Source: Stramentimicrobium sp964433555 (GTDB taxonomy: Bacteria > Atribacterota > Phoenicimicrobiia > Phoenicimicrobiales > Stramentimicrobiaceae). Taken from it: a stretch of DNA of 64,000 bases. The translations under genes were made by a program, and so were the position numbers. The stretch is taken from positions 50,842 to 114,841 of the forward strand of contig CAYSRG010000004.1 of NCBI GenBank assembly GCA_964433555.1. The letters run 5' to 3'. Of this stretch, positions 17,349 to 26,212 are shown one piece after another. The notes under the pieces were generated by a model, which made no database searches, was not told where the DNA came from, and saw nothing but the letters and a program-made list of their open reading frames with translations. Position 1 is the first letter of the stretch; each line of letters opens with the position of its first letter.

Positions 17349-18011
17349 ATGAATGCTTATGAAAATATTAAGACCAGGCAAACTATCCGAGGATTTTTGC
17401 CAAAGCCAATTTCCAGAAGTATGATGCAAAAGATAGTAGAGGCTGCCGGAAATTGCCCCTCCTATACTAATACCCAACCCTGGGAAATGGTAGTAGTAAG
17501 CGGTGAAAAAAAAGAAGAACTGAGTAAAAAGTTATATAAATTAGCGCAAATTGATGCACCAATCAGTCCCGATTTCCCTTTGCCTACAGGATGGCCTTCT
17601 GAGATGGAAAACCGAACCAGAGAACATGGAGCCAGAAGGTTGAATACACTGGGGATAGAGAGAAAGGATAAGGTCAAGAGAGAGGCTCTCAGATTGATGA
17701 ATTTTGAGTTTTATGGTGCCCCCTGTGCTGTTTTTCTCTTTATGGATGGATCATTAGGAAGCTGGTCCTTATTTGATATGGGCTTATTTGCCCAGAATCT
17801 TGTTTTAGCAGCTCATAGTCAGGGTGTGGGGAGTTGTATCCAGGCTTCAGTAACAGAATATGCTGCTGAAATTAAAGAATTTTTTAATATACCTAAAGAA
17901 AAGAAATTAGTAGCTTGTATTGCAATGGGCTATCCTAATCCAAAGGCTAGGCTTAATGAATATCGTAGTATCAAAAAAAAGGCAGATGAATTCTTTTTCT
18001 GGGATGAGTAA
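17349..18011 (+). CDS. Nitroreductase family flavoprotein
   Basis: A 220-residue FMN-dependent oxidoreductase of the nitroreductase fold. Visible family features are the N-terminal RQTIRGF (FMN phosphate contact), the NTQPWEMVVV strand and the GVGSCIQ loop in the second half. The start is ATG 17349, behind CCAGGAGG, rather than the in-frame ATG 17331, which lies upstream of that site. Substrate unknown; members reduce nitro compounds, quinones or flavins. A 168-residue relative is encoded at 35815. Confidence 0.9.
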   Translation: MNAYENIKTRQTIRGFLPKPISRSMMQKIVEAAGNCPSYTNTQPWEMVVVSGEKKEELSKKLYKLAQIDAPISPDFPLPTGWPSEMENRTREHGARRLNTLGIERKDKVKREALRLMNFEFYGAPCAVFLFMDGSLGSWSLFDMGLFAQNLVLAAHSQGVGSCIQASVTEYAAEIKEFFNIPKEKKLVACIAMGYPNPKARLNEYRSIKKKADEFFFWDE

Positions 18012-18098
18012 AGTGTGTATAAAAAATTACTTTAATTTAATGATAGTACTAAATAACGAAACAAGATAATGAATGTACCAAAAAGTAAAGGTGAAAAA

Positions 18099-18707
18099 AT
18101 GAGCTTAAAAATATTTCAAGTTTTAGCAATCTTGTGTTTGATGGTGTTTACTTTCTTTGTCTCTGATTTTCGAAATAAAAAAGGTATGTTGCCTCTAATA
18201 AATATGAAACTAATAAATGTTTTAAAAATATTTTATTTAGTACCTATTTTTATTTATACATATGTAATATTAAATACTAAAAATATTATTTTCTATGATT
18301 ATATTGGACTTTTTTGTACCTTTAATGGTGCTATTTTAGTAGGAAAAGCCAGGAGAGATTTAGGGAAATATCATACCTGGGCAGGACATATGCTTTCTTC
18401 AACCATGATTATTACCAGGGGCATATATTCCTTCATCAGGCATCCAATATATACAGGGATTTGTATATTTATATTGGGAGGGATAATAATTGGTATTAAC
18501 AATAATCCCTTTTCTCTTTTTGCCACAATAACTATTATTGCATTTGTTTTTTTCATTGGGCTTTTTTTGATAATTTCAGCTGTAAAGGAGAGCAATTATT
18601 TACAGAAGATGTTTGGAGAGAAATATATAGAATATAAAAGACAGGTTCATGCCTTCCTGCCCATCAGAAAGTACAGTATTAGCAAGGATGTTAAGGCCGA
18701 ATCTTAA
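18099..18707 (+). CDS. Isoprenylcysteine carboxyl methyltransferase-like membrane protein
   Basis: A 202-residue protein with about five hydrophobic segments. The C-terminal half carries the SAM-binding pattern of the ICMT/PEMT membrane methyltransferase group: GIYSFIRHPIYTG near residue 110, then a helix pair and FGEKYIEYKRQVHAFLP. The start at 18099 is preferred because AAAGGTG lies 6 nt upstream; an ATG at 18069 would add 10 residues. Bacterial members methylate largely unknown targets, often lipids or small molecules. It is separated by about 90 nt from the nitroreductase gene. Confidence 0.8.
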   Translation: MSLKIFQVLAILCLMVFTFFVSDFRNKKGMLPLINMKLINVLKIFYLVPIFIYTYVILNTKNIIFYDYIGLFCTFNGAILVGKARRDLGKYHTWAGHMLSSTMIITRGIYSFIRHPIYTGICIFILGGIIIGINNNPFSLFATITIIAFVFFIGLFLIISAVKESNYLQKMFGEKYIEYKRQVHAFLPIRKYSISKDVKAES

Positions 18708-18779
18708 TATTATTAAATAAATTCTTATTAGAAAAAATTTGAAGATAGAAATTAATTTATAAACAAATAGCAAAATTAT

Positions 18780-18808
18780 TTGACAAAATCAGAATATATT
18801 AGTAGAAT
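18780..18808 (+). promoter_or_regulatory. Sigma-70-type promoter of the ilvB-ilvH-leuA operon
   Basis: TTGACA (18780-18785), a 17-nt spacer and TAGAAT (18803-18808) give 11 of 12 matches to the consensus at ideal spacing. Transcription would start near 18815, just ahead of the T-box leader. Confidence 0.85.
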
Positions 18809-18814
18809 TTCAAA

Positions 18815-19063
18815 AATTACCTTTTTTAAAGAAGCTAGTAGGTAATGATTGACTAAAGAGAGCCATGTTCTGGTGTGAGTATGGCAGTTAATGTTATCGA
18901 AACTCACTTCTTTCTATATCAGTGATGAGTAAAGTTTGATTAACTCAGTACGGTTTTTGAAACAGAATGAGGGTAGAAAAGATTAATTTTTCTACCGAAA
19001 TAGGGTGGTAACACGAGAAAGTCGTCCCTATATGAGCTTGATTGGCTCAGGGACGACTTTTTT
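18815..19063 (+). promoter_or_regulatory. T-box riboswitch leader, leucine-type specifier
   Basis: The conserved T-box core is at 19002-19014 (AGGGTGGTAACAC), with the tRNA-pairing bulge TGGT at 19006-19009, which would pair with ACCA of an uncharged tRNA. The specifier loop has GAA (18899-18901), A, then CTC (18903-18905) followed by A, the arrangement expected for a specifier codon; CTC encodes leucine. An AGTA element lies at 18837-18840. Uncharged leucyl tRNA would stabilise the antiterminator using 19021-19029, preventing the terminator below. The leader controls ilvB-ilvH-leuA. The specifier assignment is by eye and is less certain than the T-box itself. Confidence 0.93.
19021..19063 (+). 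terminator. T-box attenuator terminator
   Basis: GTCGTCCCT (19021-19029) pairs with AGGGACGAC (19049-19057), and an inner GAGC/GCTC stem (19034-19037 with 19045-19048) extends it. Six T residues follow (19058-19063). The 5' arm is shared with the T-box antiterminator. Confidence 0.92.
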
Positions 19064-19176
19064 ATTTAAGGAAGTATACCTAGGGTTCCGTTTTCTGGTA
19101 AAAGTCTGGACCAAGTGGTATAAAATACGAGATTTATCTTTTAAAGGTTTTCGTATTACACCGTGGGTAAAAAAGA

Positions 19177-19232
19177 CCCCAGCGGAAGGTTCCTTGTACG
19201 ATAAGAAAGAGCCTGTTTGCTGGGGATTTTTA
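19177..19232 (+). terminator. Second terminator-like hairpin between the T-box and ilvB
   Basis: CCCCAGC (19177-19183) pairs with GCTGGGG (19219-19225), followed by ATTTTTATT. The 35-nt loop is long. It lies 90 nt before ilvB within a 250-nt stretch that also has an imperfect inverted repeat around GTGGTATAAAATACGA (about 19115-19130) and TCGTATTACACC (about 19151-19162). It may be a second attenuation point; it fits no class I know. Confidence 0.4.
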
Positions 19233-19322
19233 TTAATTATTGATATTTTTAGCAACATAAAATTTTCAGTGAAGCATATAAAATATAGCTATTGTTAATC
19301 GAAAAGAATTGAGGTGACAAAA

Positions 19323-21002
19323 ATGGAATTAGGTGGAACTGAAATTATTGTTGAATGTCTAAAGCAGGAAAAAATAAAGGTTATTTTTGGTATACCAGGT
19401 GCGGCAATTATGCCTCTATACGATACCTTTGGAAAATATGAACCGCTTCCTTTTAAGAATATTCTAACCAGACATGAACAGGGAGCAGTTCATGCGGCAG
19501 ATGGATATGCCAGAGCAACTGGTGAGGTAGGAGTGTGTGTGGTTACCTCTGGACCTGGTGCCACTAATCTGGTAACCGGATTAGCCAATGCACATATGGA
19601 TTCGGTCCCATTGGTTGTCTTTACTGGGCAAGTACCCACTGCTTTAGTAGGTAATGATGCCTTCCAAGAAGTTGATATTACCGGAATAACTTTACCCATT
19701 ACCAAACATAATTATATGGTCAGAAAAGTCGGAGATTTAGCATCAATAATAAAAGAGGCTTTTTATATTGCTCGAACCGGTAGACCTGGTCCGGTACTTA
19801 TTGATATACCAAAGGATATTCAGTTAGCTAAAGGTAATTTTAATTATCCCGAAAAAATAAATAGGAAAGGATACAATCCCTCTTATAGGGGACATATTAA
19901 ACAGATAAAATCTGCCGCAATGAAGATAATGGAGGCAAAAAAGCCGGTAATTATTTCCGGGGGAGGTGTTATTAATGCCAATGCTGCTCCGGAATTAATG
20001 AAGATAGCAAGCAAAACCAATATACCTGTAGTTAATACTTTTATGGGTTTAGGTAGTGTCCCCACAAACCATTTTCTGTTTCTTGGCATGCTAGGAATGT
20101 ATGGCCGATATACTGCTAATCAGCTAGTCAGCAATGCTGATTTAATCATCGCCTTAGGAACTCGTTTCGATGACAGAATTACCGGTAATTTAAATCAATT
20201 TTGTCCCCAGGCAGATATTATTCATATAGATATTGATCCAGCAGAAATAGGGAAAAATATCTCGATAAAAATTCCTATTGTAGGTGATCTGAAGAATATA
20301 TTGCAACAATTGAATAACTTTCTTGGGGGAAAAGAACATAATTTATGGCTGCAGGAGATACAAGAAATTAGAGCAAAGGATCCTATAAGCAGAGAGGATA
20401 ATGATCCATTGTTACATTCCAGGTTTATTATGAAAGCTTTGAATGAGTTATTTAAGGGTGAAGCAATTATAGTAACTGATGTTGGTCAACACCAGATGTG
20501 GGCGGCTCATTATGCCCGGGTTAATTATCCTCGACATTTTATCTCTTCAGGGGGATTAGGAACTATGGGATTCGGATTACCTGCTGCCATAGGCACCAAA
20601 ATAGGCTGTCCCCATAAGACAGTCATTTGTATTTCTGGTGATGGTGGTTTCCAAATGAATATTCAGGAATTAGCCACTGCAATTTATAACCGTTTGTCAA
20701 TTATCGTAATATTGATGAATAATGGTTACCTGGGAATGGTAAGACAGTTGCAAGAATTATTCTATGATAAACGCTATGTTTCTACTTTACTTGCGGGGAA
20801 TCCCGATTTTGTAAAGATTGTAGAAGCTTATGGAGGTGTAGGATTTAGAGTTGATAAACAAGAGGATTTTTTACCAATCTTAGAGAAAGCAGATAGGAAA
20901 AATCAATTTGTGTTGATAGATTGTCATATTCCAGCGGAAGAGAATATTTTCCCCCTGGTGAAACCCGATTCATCAATCAATCAAATGATAGGAGTTGATT
21001 AA
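19323..21002 (+). CDS. ilvB: Acetolactate synthase, large subunit
   Basis: A 559-residue thiamine diphosphate enzyme making acetolactate or acetohydroxybutyrate, the first common step of branched-chain amino acid synthesis. Visible: catalytic Glu in LTRHEQGAVHAADGYARA near residue 50, the FAD-related middle domain, and the ThDP motif GDGGFQMNIQELATA with LMNNGYLGM near 440-470. The start is ATG 19323 with GAGGTG 7 nt upstream; GTG 19314 overlaps that site. It is first in a T-box-controlled operon; ilvH starts 2 nt after its stop. Confidence 0.97.
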   Translation: MELGGTEIIVECLKQEKIKVIFGIPGAAIMPLYDTFGKYEPLPFKNILTRHEQGAVHAADGYARATGEVGVCVVTSGPGATNLVTGLANAHMDSVPLVVFTGQVPTALVGNDAFQEVDITGITLPITKHNYMVRKVGDLASIIKEAFYIARTGRPGPVLIDIPKDIQLAKGNFNYPEKINRKGYNPSYRGHIKQIKSAAMKIMEAKKPVIISGGGVINANAAPELMKIASKTNIPVVNTFMGLGSVPTNHFLFLGMLGMYGRYTANQLVSNADLIIALGTRFDDRITGNLNQFCPQADIIHIDIDPAEIGKNISIKIPIVGDLKNILQQLNNFLGGKEHNLWLQEIQEIRAKDPISREDNDPLLHSRFIMKALNELFKGEAIIVTDVGQHQMWAAHYARVNYPRHFISSGGLGTMGFGLPAAIGTKIGCPHKTVICISGDGGFQMNIQELATAIYNRLSIIVILMNNGYLGMVRQLQELFYDKRYVSTLLAGNPDFVKIVEAYGGVGFRVDKQEDFLPILEKADRKNQFVLIDCHIPAEENIFPLVKPDSSINQMIGVD

Positions 21003-21004
21003 AC

Positions 21005-21502
21005 ATGAAACATACTATCGCTATTTTAGTTGAAGATCTCCCGGGAGTAATGGCCAGGGTGGCAGGTTTATTTACCAGGAGAGGTTTTAATATTGAGAGT
21101 ATTGCCGTAGGCCATTCAGAGATACCAGGAATTTCCAGAATGACTATCATCGTAAGTGGTGATGAAAAAGTATTAGAGCAAATAATTAAACAATTAAATA
21201 AGTTAATTGATGTTATCCGGGTAAGAGATATTCCGGCTGAAAATATTATTGAAAGGGAGTTGGTTTTAGTTAGAGTTCATGTCGATTCCCTGCCGGTTCG
21301 TTCAGAAATTATTCAATTAGTAGAAATATTTAAAGCCAAAGTAGTCTTTGTAGAACGAAATACAATGACTATTGAAATGTCCGGGGATGAAGAAAAAGTT
21401 GGTGGATTTCTGAATCTTTTAAAACCATTTGGCATTAGAGAAATAGTACGTACGGGAAGAATTGCAATTACCAGAAGCAGCAAAAATGGTTTAAAGGTAT
21501 AA
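21005..21502 (+). CDS. ilvH: Acetolactate synthase, small regulatory subunit
   Basis: A 165-residue protein of the IlvH/IlvN family that activates the large subunit and confers valine feedback. The N-terminal ACT domain has the pattern AILVEDLPGVMARVAGLFTR (about 5-24) and NIESIAVGHSE. The second half is the small-subunit C-terminal domain. The length is standard. It begins 2 nt after ilvB, indicating tight coupling. Confidence 0.96.
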   Translation: MKHTIAILVEDLPGVMARVAGLFTRRGFNIESIAVGHSEIPGISRMTIIVSGDEKVLEQIIKQLNKLIDVIRVRDIPAENIIERELVLVRVHVDSLPVRSEIIQLVEIFKAKVVFVERNTMTIEMSGDEEKVGGFLNLLKPFGIREIVRTGRIAITRSSKNGLKV

Positions 21503-21573
21503 GCCCAAATAGAAGAATACTAATTCATGAAGTTAATTAATATTATAAAAAAGGTTTAAGTAGGAGGTATATT

Positions 21574-23094
21574 ATGACAGATAAAATTATGATTTTTGAT
21601 ACTACCTTACGTGATGGAGAGCAATGTCCCGGTGCCTCTCTGAATACACAGGAGAAATTGGAGGTTGCCAGGCATTTAGAAAAAATGAAGGTTGATGTCA
21701 TTGAAGCTGGTTTTCCAATTTCCTCTCCTGGGGATTTTGAGGGAGTTGAAACTATTGCCAATAATATAAAAGGTCCCACTATCGCTGCCTTATGCCGAGC
21801 AATAGAACAGGACATTAAATGTGCCTGGGATGCTATAAAATTAACTAAAAAACCAAGAATACATACCTTTATTGCTACCTCTCCCATACATATGAAATTA
21901 AAACTGGAGAAAACACCGCAGGAAGTCTTAAAACAAGTGATAGCAGCTGTGCAGCTGGCAAAGAGTTATTGTTCGGAAGTTGAATTTTCTGCCGAAGATG
22001 CCAGTCGTAGTGAGCCGGAATTTTTATATCAGATTTTTGAAGAAGCAATTAAAGCCGGAGCAACTGTTATCAATATACCTGATACTGTTGGTTATTCTCA
22101 ACCAGAGGAATTTGCCAGGCTAATAAAAGGTATTAAAGAAAATGTACCAAATGTCAATCAAGCTGTTATAAGCGTACACTGTCACAATGATCTGGGATTA
22201 GCAGTGGCAAATTCACTGGAATCTTTAAAACATGGAGTGGGACAGATTGAATGTACCATAAATGGAATTGGAGAGAGAGCAGGTAACGCCTCCCTGGAGG
22301 AAATTGTCATGGCTATTCATACCAGGAGAGATTTTTATAATAAAACAACCAATATTGATACCCATCTTATTTACCCTACCAGTAAATTGGTAAGCCGTTT
22401 AACCGGTTTTGTCATTCAACCTAATAAGGCTATCGTAGGGAAAAATGCCTTCGCTCATGAGGCAGGAATACATCAGGCAGGTGTATTAAAAGATACCTCT
22501 ACTTATGAGATAATGAGACCACAGACTATTGGACTGGAAAGCAATCAGATAGTTTTAGGGAAACATTCTGGTCGCAATGCTTTTAGAGAAAGATTAGCTG
22601 AATTGGGATATGAGTTAGATAAAGAAAAACTTGATAAATCGTTTGAGCAATTTAAACAACTGGCAGATAAGAAGAAGGAAATTTATAGTGAGGATCTTAT
22701 TGCACTAATGTCTGAAATTTTAGTTACTGATATTACTGATATTTACGAGTTAAACTATTTTCATATTAGTACCGGAAATAGTATTTTACCAACTGCCACA
22801 GTAAGGCTGTCCAGAAAGGGTGAAATATTAGAGGATGCAGCTTGTGGTGATGGACCAGTAGATGCAGTTTTTAAAGCTATAGATCGTATTACCGGAGTCA
22901 GGGTAAAATTAACTGATTATTATATCAGGGCGCTGACACGAGGAAAAGATGCTCAAGGTGAGGCAGTTGTGGAAATAAAGAACAATAGTTTTTCTTATAT
23001 TGGAAAAAGTATAAGCACTGATACTTTAGAGGCAAGTGTAAAAGCTTATATAAAGGCTATTAACAGAATGTTGAGTTTTAAAGTGAAAAAATAA
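21574..23094 (+). CDS. leuA: 2-isopropylmalate synthase
   Basis: A 506-residue enzyme condensing acetyl-CoA with 2-ketoisovalerate, the committed step to leucine (EC 2.3.3.13). The TIM-barrel has FDTTLRDGEQCPG near residue 8, the metal-site HCHNDLGLAVANSL near 205 and the GxGERAGNASLEE loop near 235. The C-terminal third is the LeuA allosteric dimer domain that binds leucine. AGGAGG precedes ATG. It follows ilvH by 71 nt without a terminator. The leucine-type T-box upstream fits this gene being the pathway's control point. Confidence 0.95.
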   Translation: MTDKIMIFDTTLRDGEQCPGASLNTQEKLEVARHLEKMKVDVIEAGFPISSPGDFEGVETIANNIKGPTIAALCRAIEQDIKCAWDAIKLTKKPRIHTFIATSPIHMKLKLEKTPQEVLKQVIAAVQLAKSYCSEVEFSAEDASRSEPEFLYQIFEEAIKAGATVINIPDTVGYSQPEEFARLIKGIKENVPNVNQAVISVHCHNDLGLAVANSLESLKHGVGQIECTINGIGERAGNASLEEIVMAIHTRRDFYNKTTNIDTHLIYPTSKLVSRLTGFVIQPNKAIVGKNAFAHEAGIHQAGVLKDTSTYEIMRPQTIGLESNQIVLGKHSGRNAFRERLAELGYELDKEKLDKSFEQFKQLADKKKEIYSEDLIALMSEILVTDITDIYELNYFHISTGNSILPTATVRLSRKGEILEDAACGDGPVDAVFKAIDRITGVRVKLTDYYIRALTRGKDAQGEAVVEIKNNSFSYIGKSISTDTLEASVKAYIKAINRMLSFKVKK

Positions 23095-23145
23095 AGAAAA
23101 ATATGTATTCTTGAATCACACGAAAAAGTAACAGGGGTGTTTTAT

Positions 23146-25029
23146 ATGAAAAAGAGAATTGCTGTAATGAGTCATAATAAATTAACCAGGGTTATTGAAG
23201 AGACTATCAAGCCAAAAGAACTGAATAAGATTATCATTATTGAATCGAGCTTTAATAAAACCAGGGATATAGCTTTAGATCTTTGGGAAAATGATAAAGT
23301 GGATGTATTCGTATGCGGAAGCAGTAATTTGCAGATAGTAAAGGATGTTATCCCTGCACCTATTGTTCCCATAAAAATCTCAGGTTTTGATATCATGGAA
23401 AACTTAATTAAAGCAAAAAGCAAAGGGAATAGAGTTGTCATTATATCTTATAAACAGAAAGTGGCTAATAATTTTGTCAGGGAAGGGATATTTAATATAG
23501 ATATCAGCGAAGAGTGTTACGGCAATATTTCTGAATTAAGATCTATCTTGCATAAACTAAAAGAGGATAAAGTAAGTATGGTTATTGGTTCTAGCCTGGT
23601 TTGTGATTTATGTGATGAGTTGGAAATTGATTCAATACTTATTTATTCTAAAGATTGTATTAAAAATGCAATTAATCAAGCTATACAGATTCAGGAATCT
23701 ATTCAGAGGGAAAAATATAAACTAAAACAATTCAATACTATTTTAAATTTTACCTATAGCGGTATCATTGCTACTGATAAAAAAAATATTATCCAAATTT
23801 ATAATCCTATGGCAGAAAATATTTTAGGTATACCTCGAAGGCAAATTGTAGGTCAGAATGCTGACCATGTTATTGAAAATTCTAGATTAGCACATGTTTT
23901 ACAATCTAAAAGACCAGAAATCGATCAGATACAGAGAACAAATGGTCATCTGATATTGACCACTCGTATTCCGATAATTGTAGGAGATCAAGTAGAAGGA
24001 GTAGTAGCAACTTTTCGTGATGTTAAATCAATAGAAGAATCTGAACGCAAGATAAGGAAACAATTATATTCTAAAGGTTTAGTATCAAAATATACTTTTG
24101 ATCATATCCAAGGAGAATCCCGAGTTATTAAAGAATGCATTAGTATTGCCAAGGAATATTCTACTAACGAATTTTCCATTTTGCTCAGTGGCGAATCTGG
24201 AACGGGAAAAGAATTATTCGCTCATAGCATTCATTATGAAAGTCAGCGGAGAAATGAGGCCTTTGTAGCAATTAACTGTGCAGCTCTACCGGAAAGTATT
24301 CTGGAATCAGAATTGTTTGGATATGTGGAAGGTGCATTCACTGGAGCTAAAAAAGAAGGTAAAGTCGGACTTTTTGAGTTAGCTCATAATGGAACAATCC
24401 TGTTAGATGAAATTTCAGAGACTCCGCTTAGTATTCAATCAAGATTGCTCAGAGTGATACAGGAAAAAGAAGTAATGAGATTAGGAAGTGATCGAGTGAT
24501 TAAGATAGATACTAGAATTATTTCTACCACTAATAAAAATTTGTGGAATGAAGTTATTAAAGGAAAATTTAGAGAAGATTTATATTATAGACTAAGTGTC
24601 TTAGAGTTAAAAATTCCTCCCCTAAGAGAAAGAAGAAAAGATATACCTATTATTTCCAGGGATTACATAAAAATTAATTTTCGAAATCTGTACTACATCT
24701 ATCAAAAAAAATGGGAAGAAGTCTTTTTATATCTTCAAGGTTTTGAATTTTATGGAAATGTAAGAGAATTACATAATGTATTAAAAAGATTAGCCATACT
24801 GATTCAGAAAAGAGAAAATTATTCCGTTGCCGAATTAATTAAAATATCTTATGATAAAAAAGAAAAAATGGTACTTTCCAAAAAAGCCCATAAAAAGGAA
24901 AAGGAGATAGAAAAAATACTGGAAGCATTGAGTTTAACAGAGTGGGATAAGGGTAAAGCAGCCGGGAGATTAGGAATAAGTAGAACTACTCTGTGGAGAA
25001 AATTAAAGATTTACGGTCTGGAAGAGTAG
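23146..25029 (+). CDS. Sigma-54-dependent activator with PrpR-type sensor domain
   Basis: A 627-residue enhancer-binding protein. Residues 1-185 resemble the PrpR N-terminal sensor, 190-300 a PAS domain, 320-555 the AAA+ domain, and 585-625 a Fis-type helix-turn-helix (AAGRLGISRTTLWRKL). Walker A is GESGTGKE near 348 and the sigma-54 contact motif is GAFTGA near 398. All parts needed for activation are present. The start is ATG 23146 with CAGGGGTG 6 nt upstream. A candidate enhancer and a -24/-12 promoter lie directly downstream, so it most likely activates the next operon. PrpR responds to 2-methylcitrate; this effector may be a related branched diacid. Confidence 0.93.
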   Translation: MKKRIAVMSHNKLTRVIEETIKPKELNKIIIIESSFNKTRDIALDLWENDKVDVFVCGSSNLQIVKDVIPAPIVPIKISGFDIMENLIKAKSKGNRVVIISYKQKVANNFVREGIFNIDISEECYGNISELRSILHKLKEDKVSMVIGSSLVCDLCDELEIDSILIYSKDCIKNAINQAIQIQESIQREKYKLKQFNTILNFTYSGIIATDKKNIIQIYNPMAENILGIPRRQIVGQNADHVIENSRLAHVLQSKRPEIDQIQRTNGHLILTTRIPIIVGDQVEGVVATFRDVKSIEESERKIRKQLYSKGLVSKYTFDHIQGESRVIKECISIAKEYSTNEFSILLSGESGTGKELFAHSIHYESQRRNEAFVAINCAALPESILESELFGYVEGAFTGAKKEGKVGLFELAHNGTILLDEISETPLSIQSRLLRVIQEKEVMRLGSDRVIKIDTRIISTTNKNLWNEVIKGKFREDLYYRLSVLELKIPPLRERRKDIPIISRDYIKINFRNLYYIYQKKWEEVFLYLQGFEFYGNVRELHNVLKRLAILIQKRENYSVAELIKISYDKKEKMVLSKKAHKKEKEIEKILEALSLTEWDKGKAAGRLGISRTTLWRKLKIYGLEE

Positions 25030-25038
25030 CATGCTATG

Positions 25039-25080
25039 TGTTACATAATCGTTATAATAAATTGTAATATGAATGTAACA
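25039..25080 (+). promoter_or_regulatory. Inverted repeat, candidate enhancer for the sigma-54 activator
   Basis: TGTTACAT (25039-25046) and ATGTAACA (25073-25080) are exact inverted repeats 34 nt apart, about three helical turns. They lie 60-110 bp upstream of the -12/-24 promoter, where enhancer-binding proteins usually bind. The intervening sequence is AT-rich. Confidence 0.65.
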
Positions 25081-25139
25081 AAAAGATTTTTTTACCAACA
25101 TAGAAATAAATAAACCATACTTTTTAAATATCCTATATA

Positions 25140-25156
25140 TTGGCACACTTTTTGCT
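25140..25156 (+). promoter_or_regulatory. Sigma-54 (-24/-12) promoter
   Basis: TTGGCAC (25140-25146), five bases, then TTGCT (25152-25156) match the RpoN consensus TGGCACN5TTGC exactly. It lies about 57 nt before the lyase gene and just after a sigma-54 activator gene. Confidence 0.92.
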
Positions 25157-25212
25157 TATATTAAGTAATCAAAGAATTGAAACTTTAAGAGGAGAAAAAA
25201 AGGAGAAACTAA

Positions 25213-26082
25213 TTGCGAAATACAAAAAAATTAAGAACATTATTGCTCAATAAAAGAATATTGATTGCACCAGGAGCTTATGATGTTTTAAGTGCCAAGA
25301 TGATAGAACAAATTGGCTTTAAAGCTGTTTATATGACTGGATACGGGACTTCGGCCACTGTTCTGGGGCAACCGGATGTAGGATTACTTACTATGACTGA
25401 AATGGCTATAAGAGCTGGGAATATCGCTCGAGCAGTAAAGATCCCTGTTATTGCCGATGCTGATACCGGCTATGGAAATTCCTTGAATGTCAGAAGAACA
25501 GTAATAGAATATGAAAAAGCTGGTGTTGCCGGTATCCAATTAGAAGATCAAGTTTTTCCTAAAAAATGTGGCCATATGTTGGGAAGAAAAATCATACCAA
25601 CCAAGGAAATGGTTCAAAAAATCAAGGCAGCCTGTGATGCGAGAACAGACCAGAATTTTGTTATCATTGCTAGAACTGATGCTAGAACAAATCATGGATT
25701 GGAAGAAGCCATTGTTAGAGGCAAGGCGTATGAGGAAGCTGGTGCAGATGTTATTTTTATTGAATCTCCTGAAAATATTACAGAAATGAAAAAAATTACT
25801 GATTCATTTCCGAAAATACCTACTCTGGCTAACATGGTAGAGGGGGGAAGGACGCCTATTCTTTCAGCTGAGGAATTAGAAAGATTGGGTTTTTCTATAG
25901 TGATATTTAGTACTGGACCGTTATTTTCGGCTGCTAAAGGTGTAAAAGATTACCTGTATGAGATAAAAGCAAAGGGTACAACCTTAGCAAAGCTTAATGA
26001 TATAATATCTTTTTCAGAATTTAATAAATTTATTGGATTACAACATTATCTGGAATTAGAAAAAAGATACCTGGTAGATTGA
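25213..26082 (+). CDS. Isocitrate lyase/PEP mutase superfamily lyase (2,3-dimethylmalate or methylisocitrate lyase-like)
   Basis: A 289-residue TIM-barrel of the ICL/PEP mutase superfamily. The catalytic signature is KKCGHM near residue 118, and the metal-binding region is ADADTGYGN near 81. Cys in KKCGH marks C-C lyases (methylisocitrate and dimethylmalate lyases) rather than phosphonate mutases. Such enzymes cleave a 2-hydroxy diacid, typically giving pyruvate or a similar ketoacid plus a monoacid such as propionate or succinate. The start is TTG 25213 behind AAAAAGGAG. It is first in the sigma-54 operon with LeuCD-like proteins, which resembles the dimethylmaleate hydratase/dimethylmalate lyase pairing of nicotinate fermenters. 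Confidence 0.85.
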   Translation: MRNTKKLRTLLLNKRILIAPGAYDVLSAKMIEQIGFKAVYMTGYGTSATVLGQPDVGLLTMTEMAIRAGNIARAVKIPVIADADTGYGNSLNVRRTVIEYEKAGVAGIQLEDQVFPKKCGHMLGRKIIPTKEMVQKIKAACDARTDQNFVIIARTDARTNHGLEEAIVRGKAYEEAGADVIFIESPENITEMKKITDSFPKIPTLANMVEGGRTPILSAEELERLGFSIVIFSTGPLFSAAKGVKDYLYEIKAKGTTLAKLNDIISFSEFNKFIGLQHYLELEKRYLVD

Positions 26083-26212
26083 ATTAAGATTTATAAATAC
26101 TTTTATGCTTTTGAGTAGATATTTTTATATTTTACTTACATAGATATTTTAATAGAATAGATAACCTAATACAAATTAGAACCTATAGAAATTGAATAGG
26201 GAAGGAGGAAAA

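Noticed and set aside
18895..18897. ATC as isoleucine specifier of the T-box
   Set aside because: It lies ahead of the GAA motif; the specifier normally follows it, and CTC does.
19005..19298. A 97-codon plus-strand ORF covering the T-box core and terminator
   Set aside because: It lies inside a well-supported T-box leader, has no plausible start signal or coding character, and ends before ilvB.
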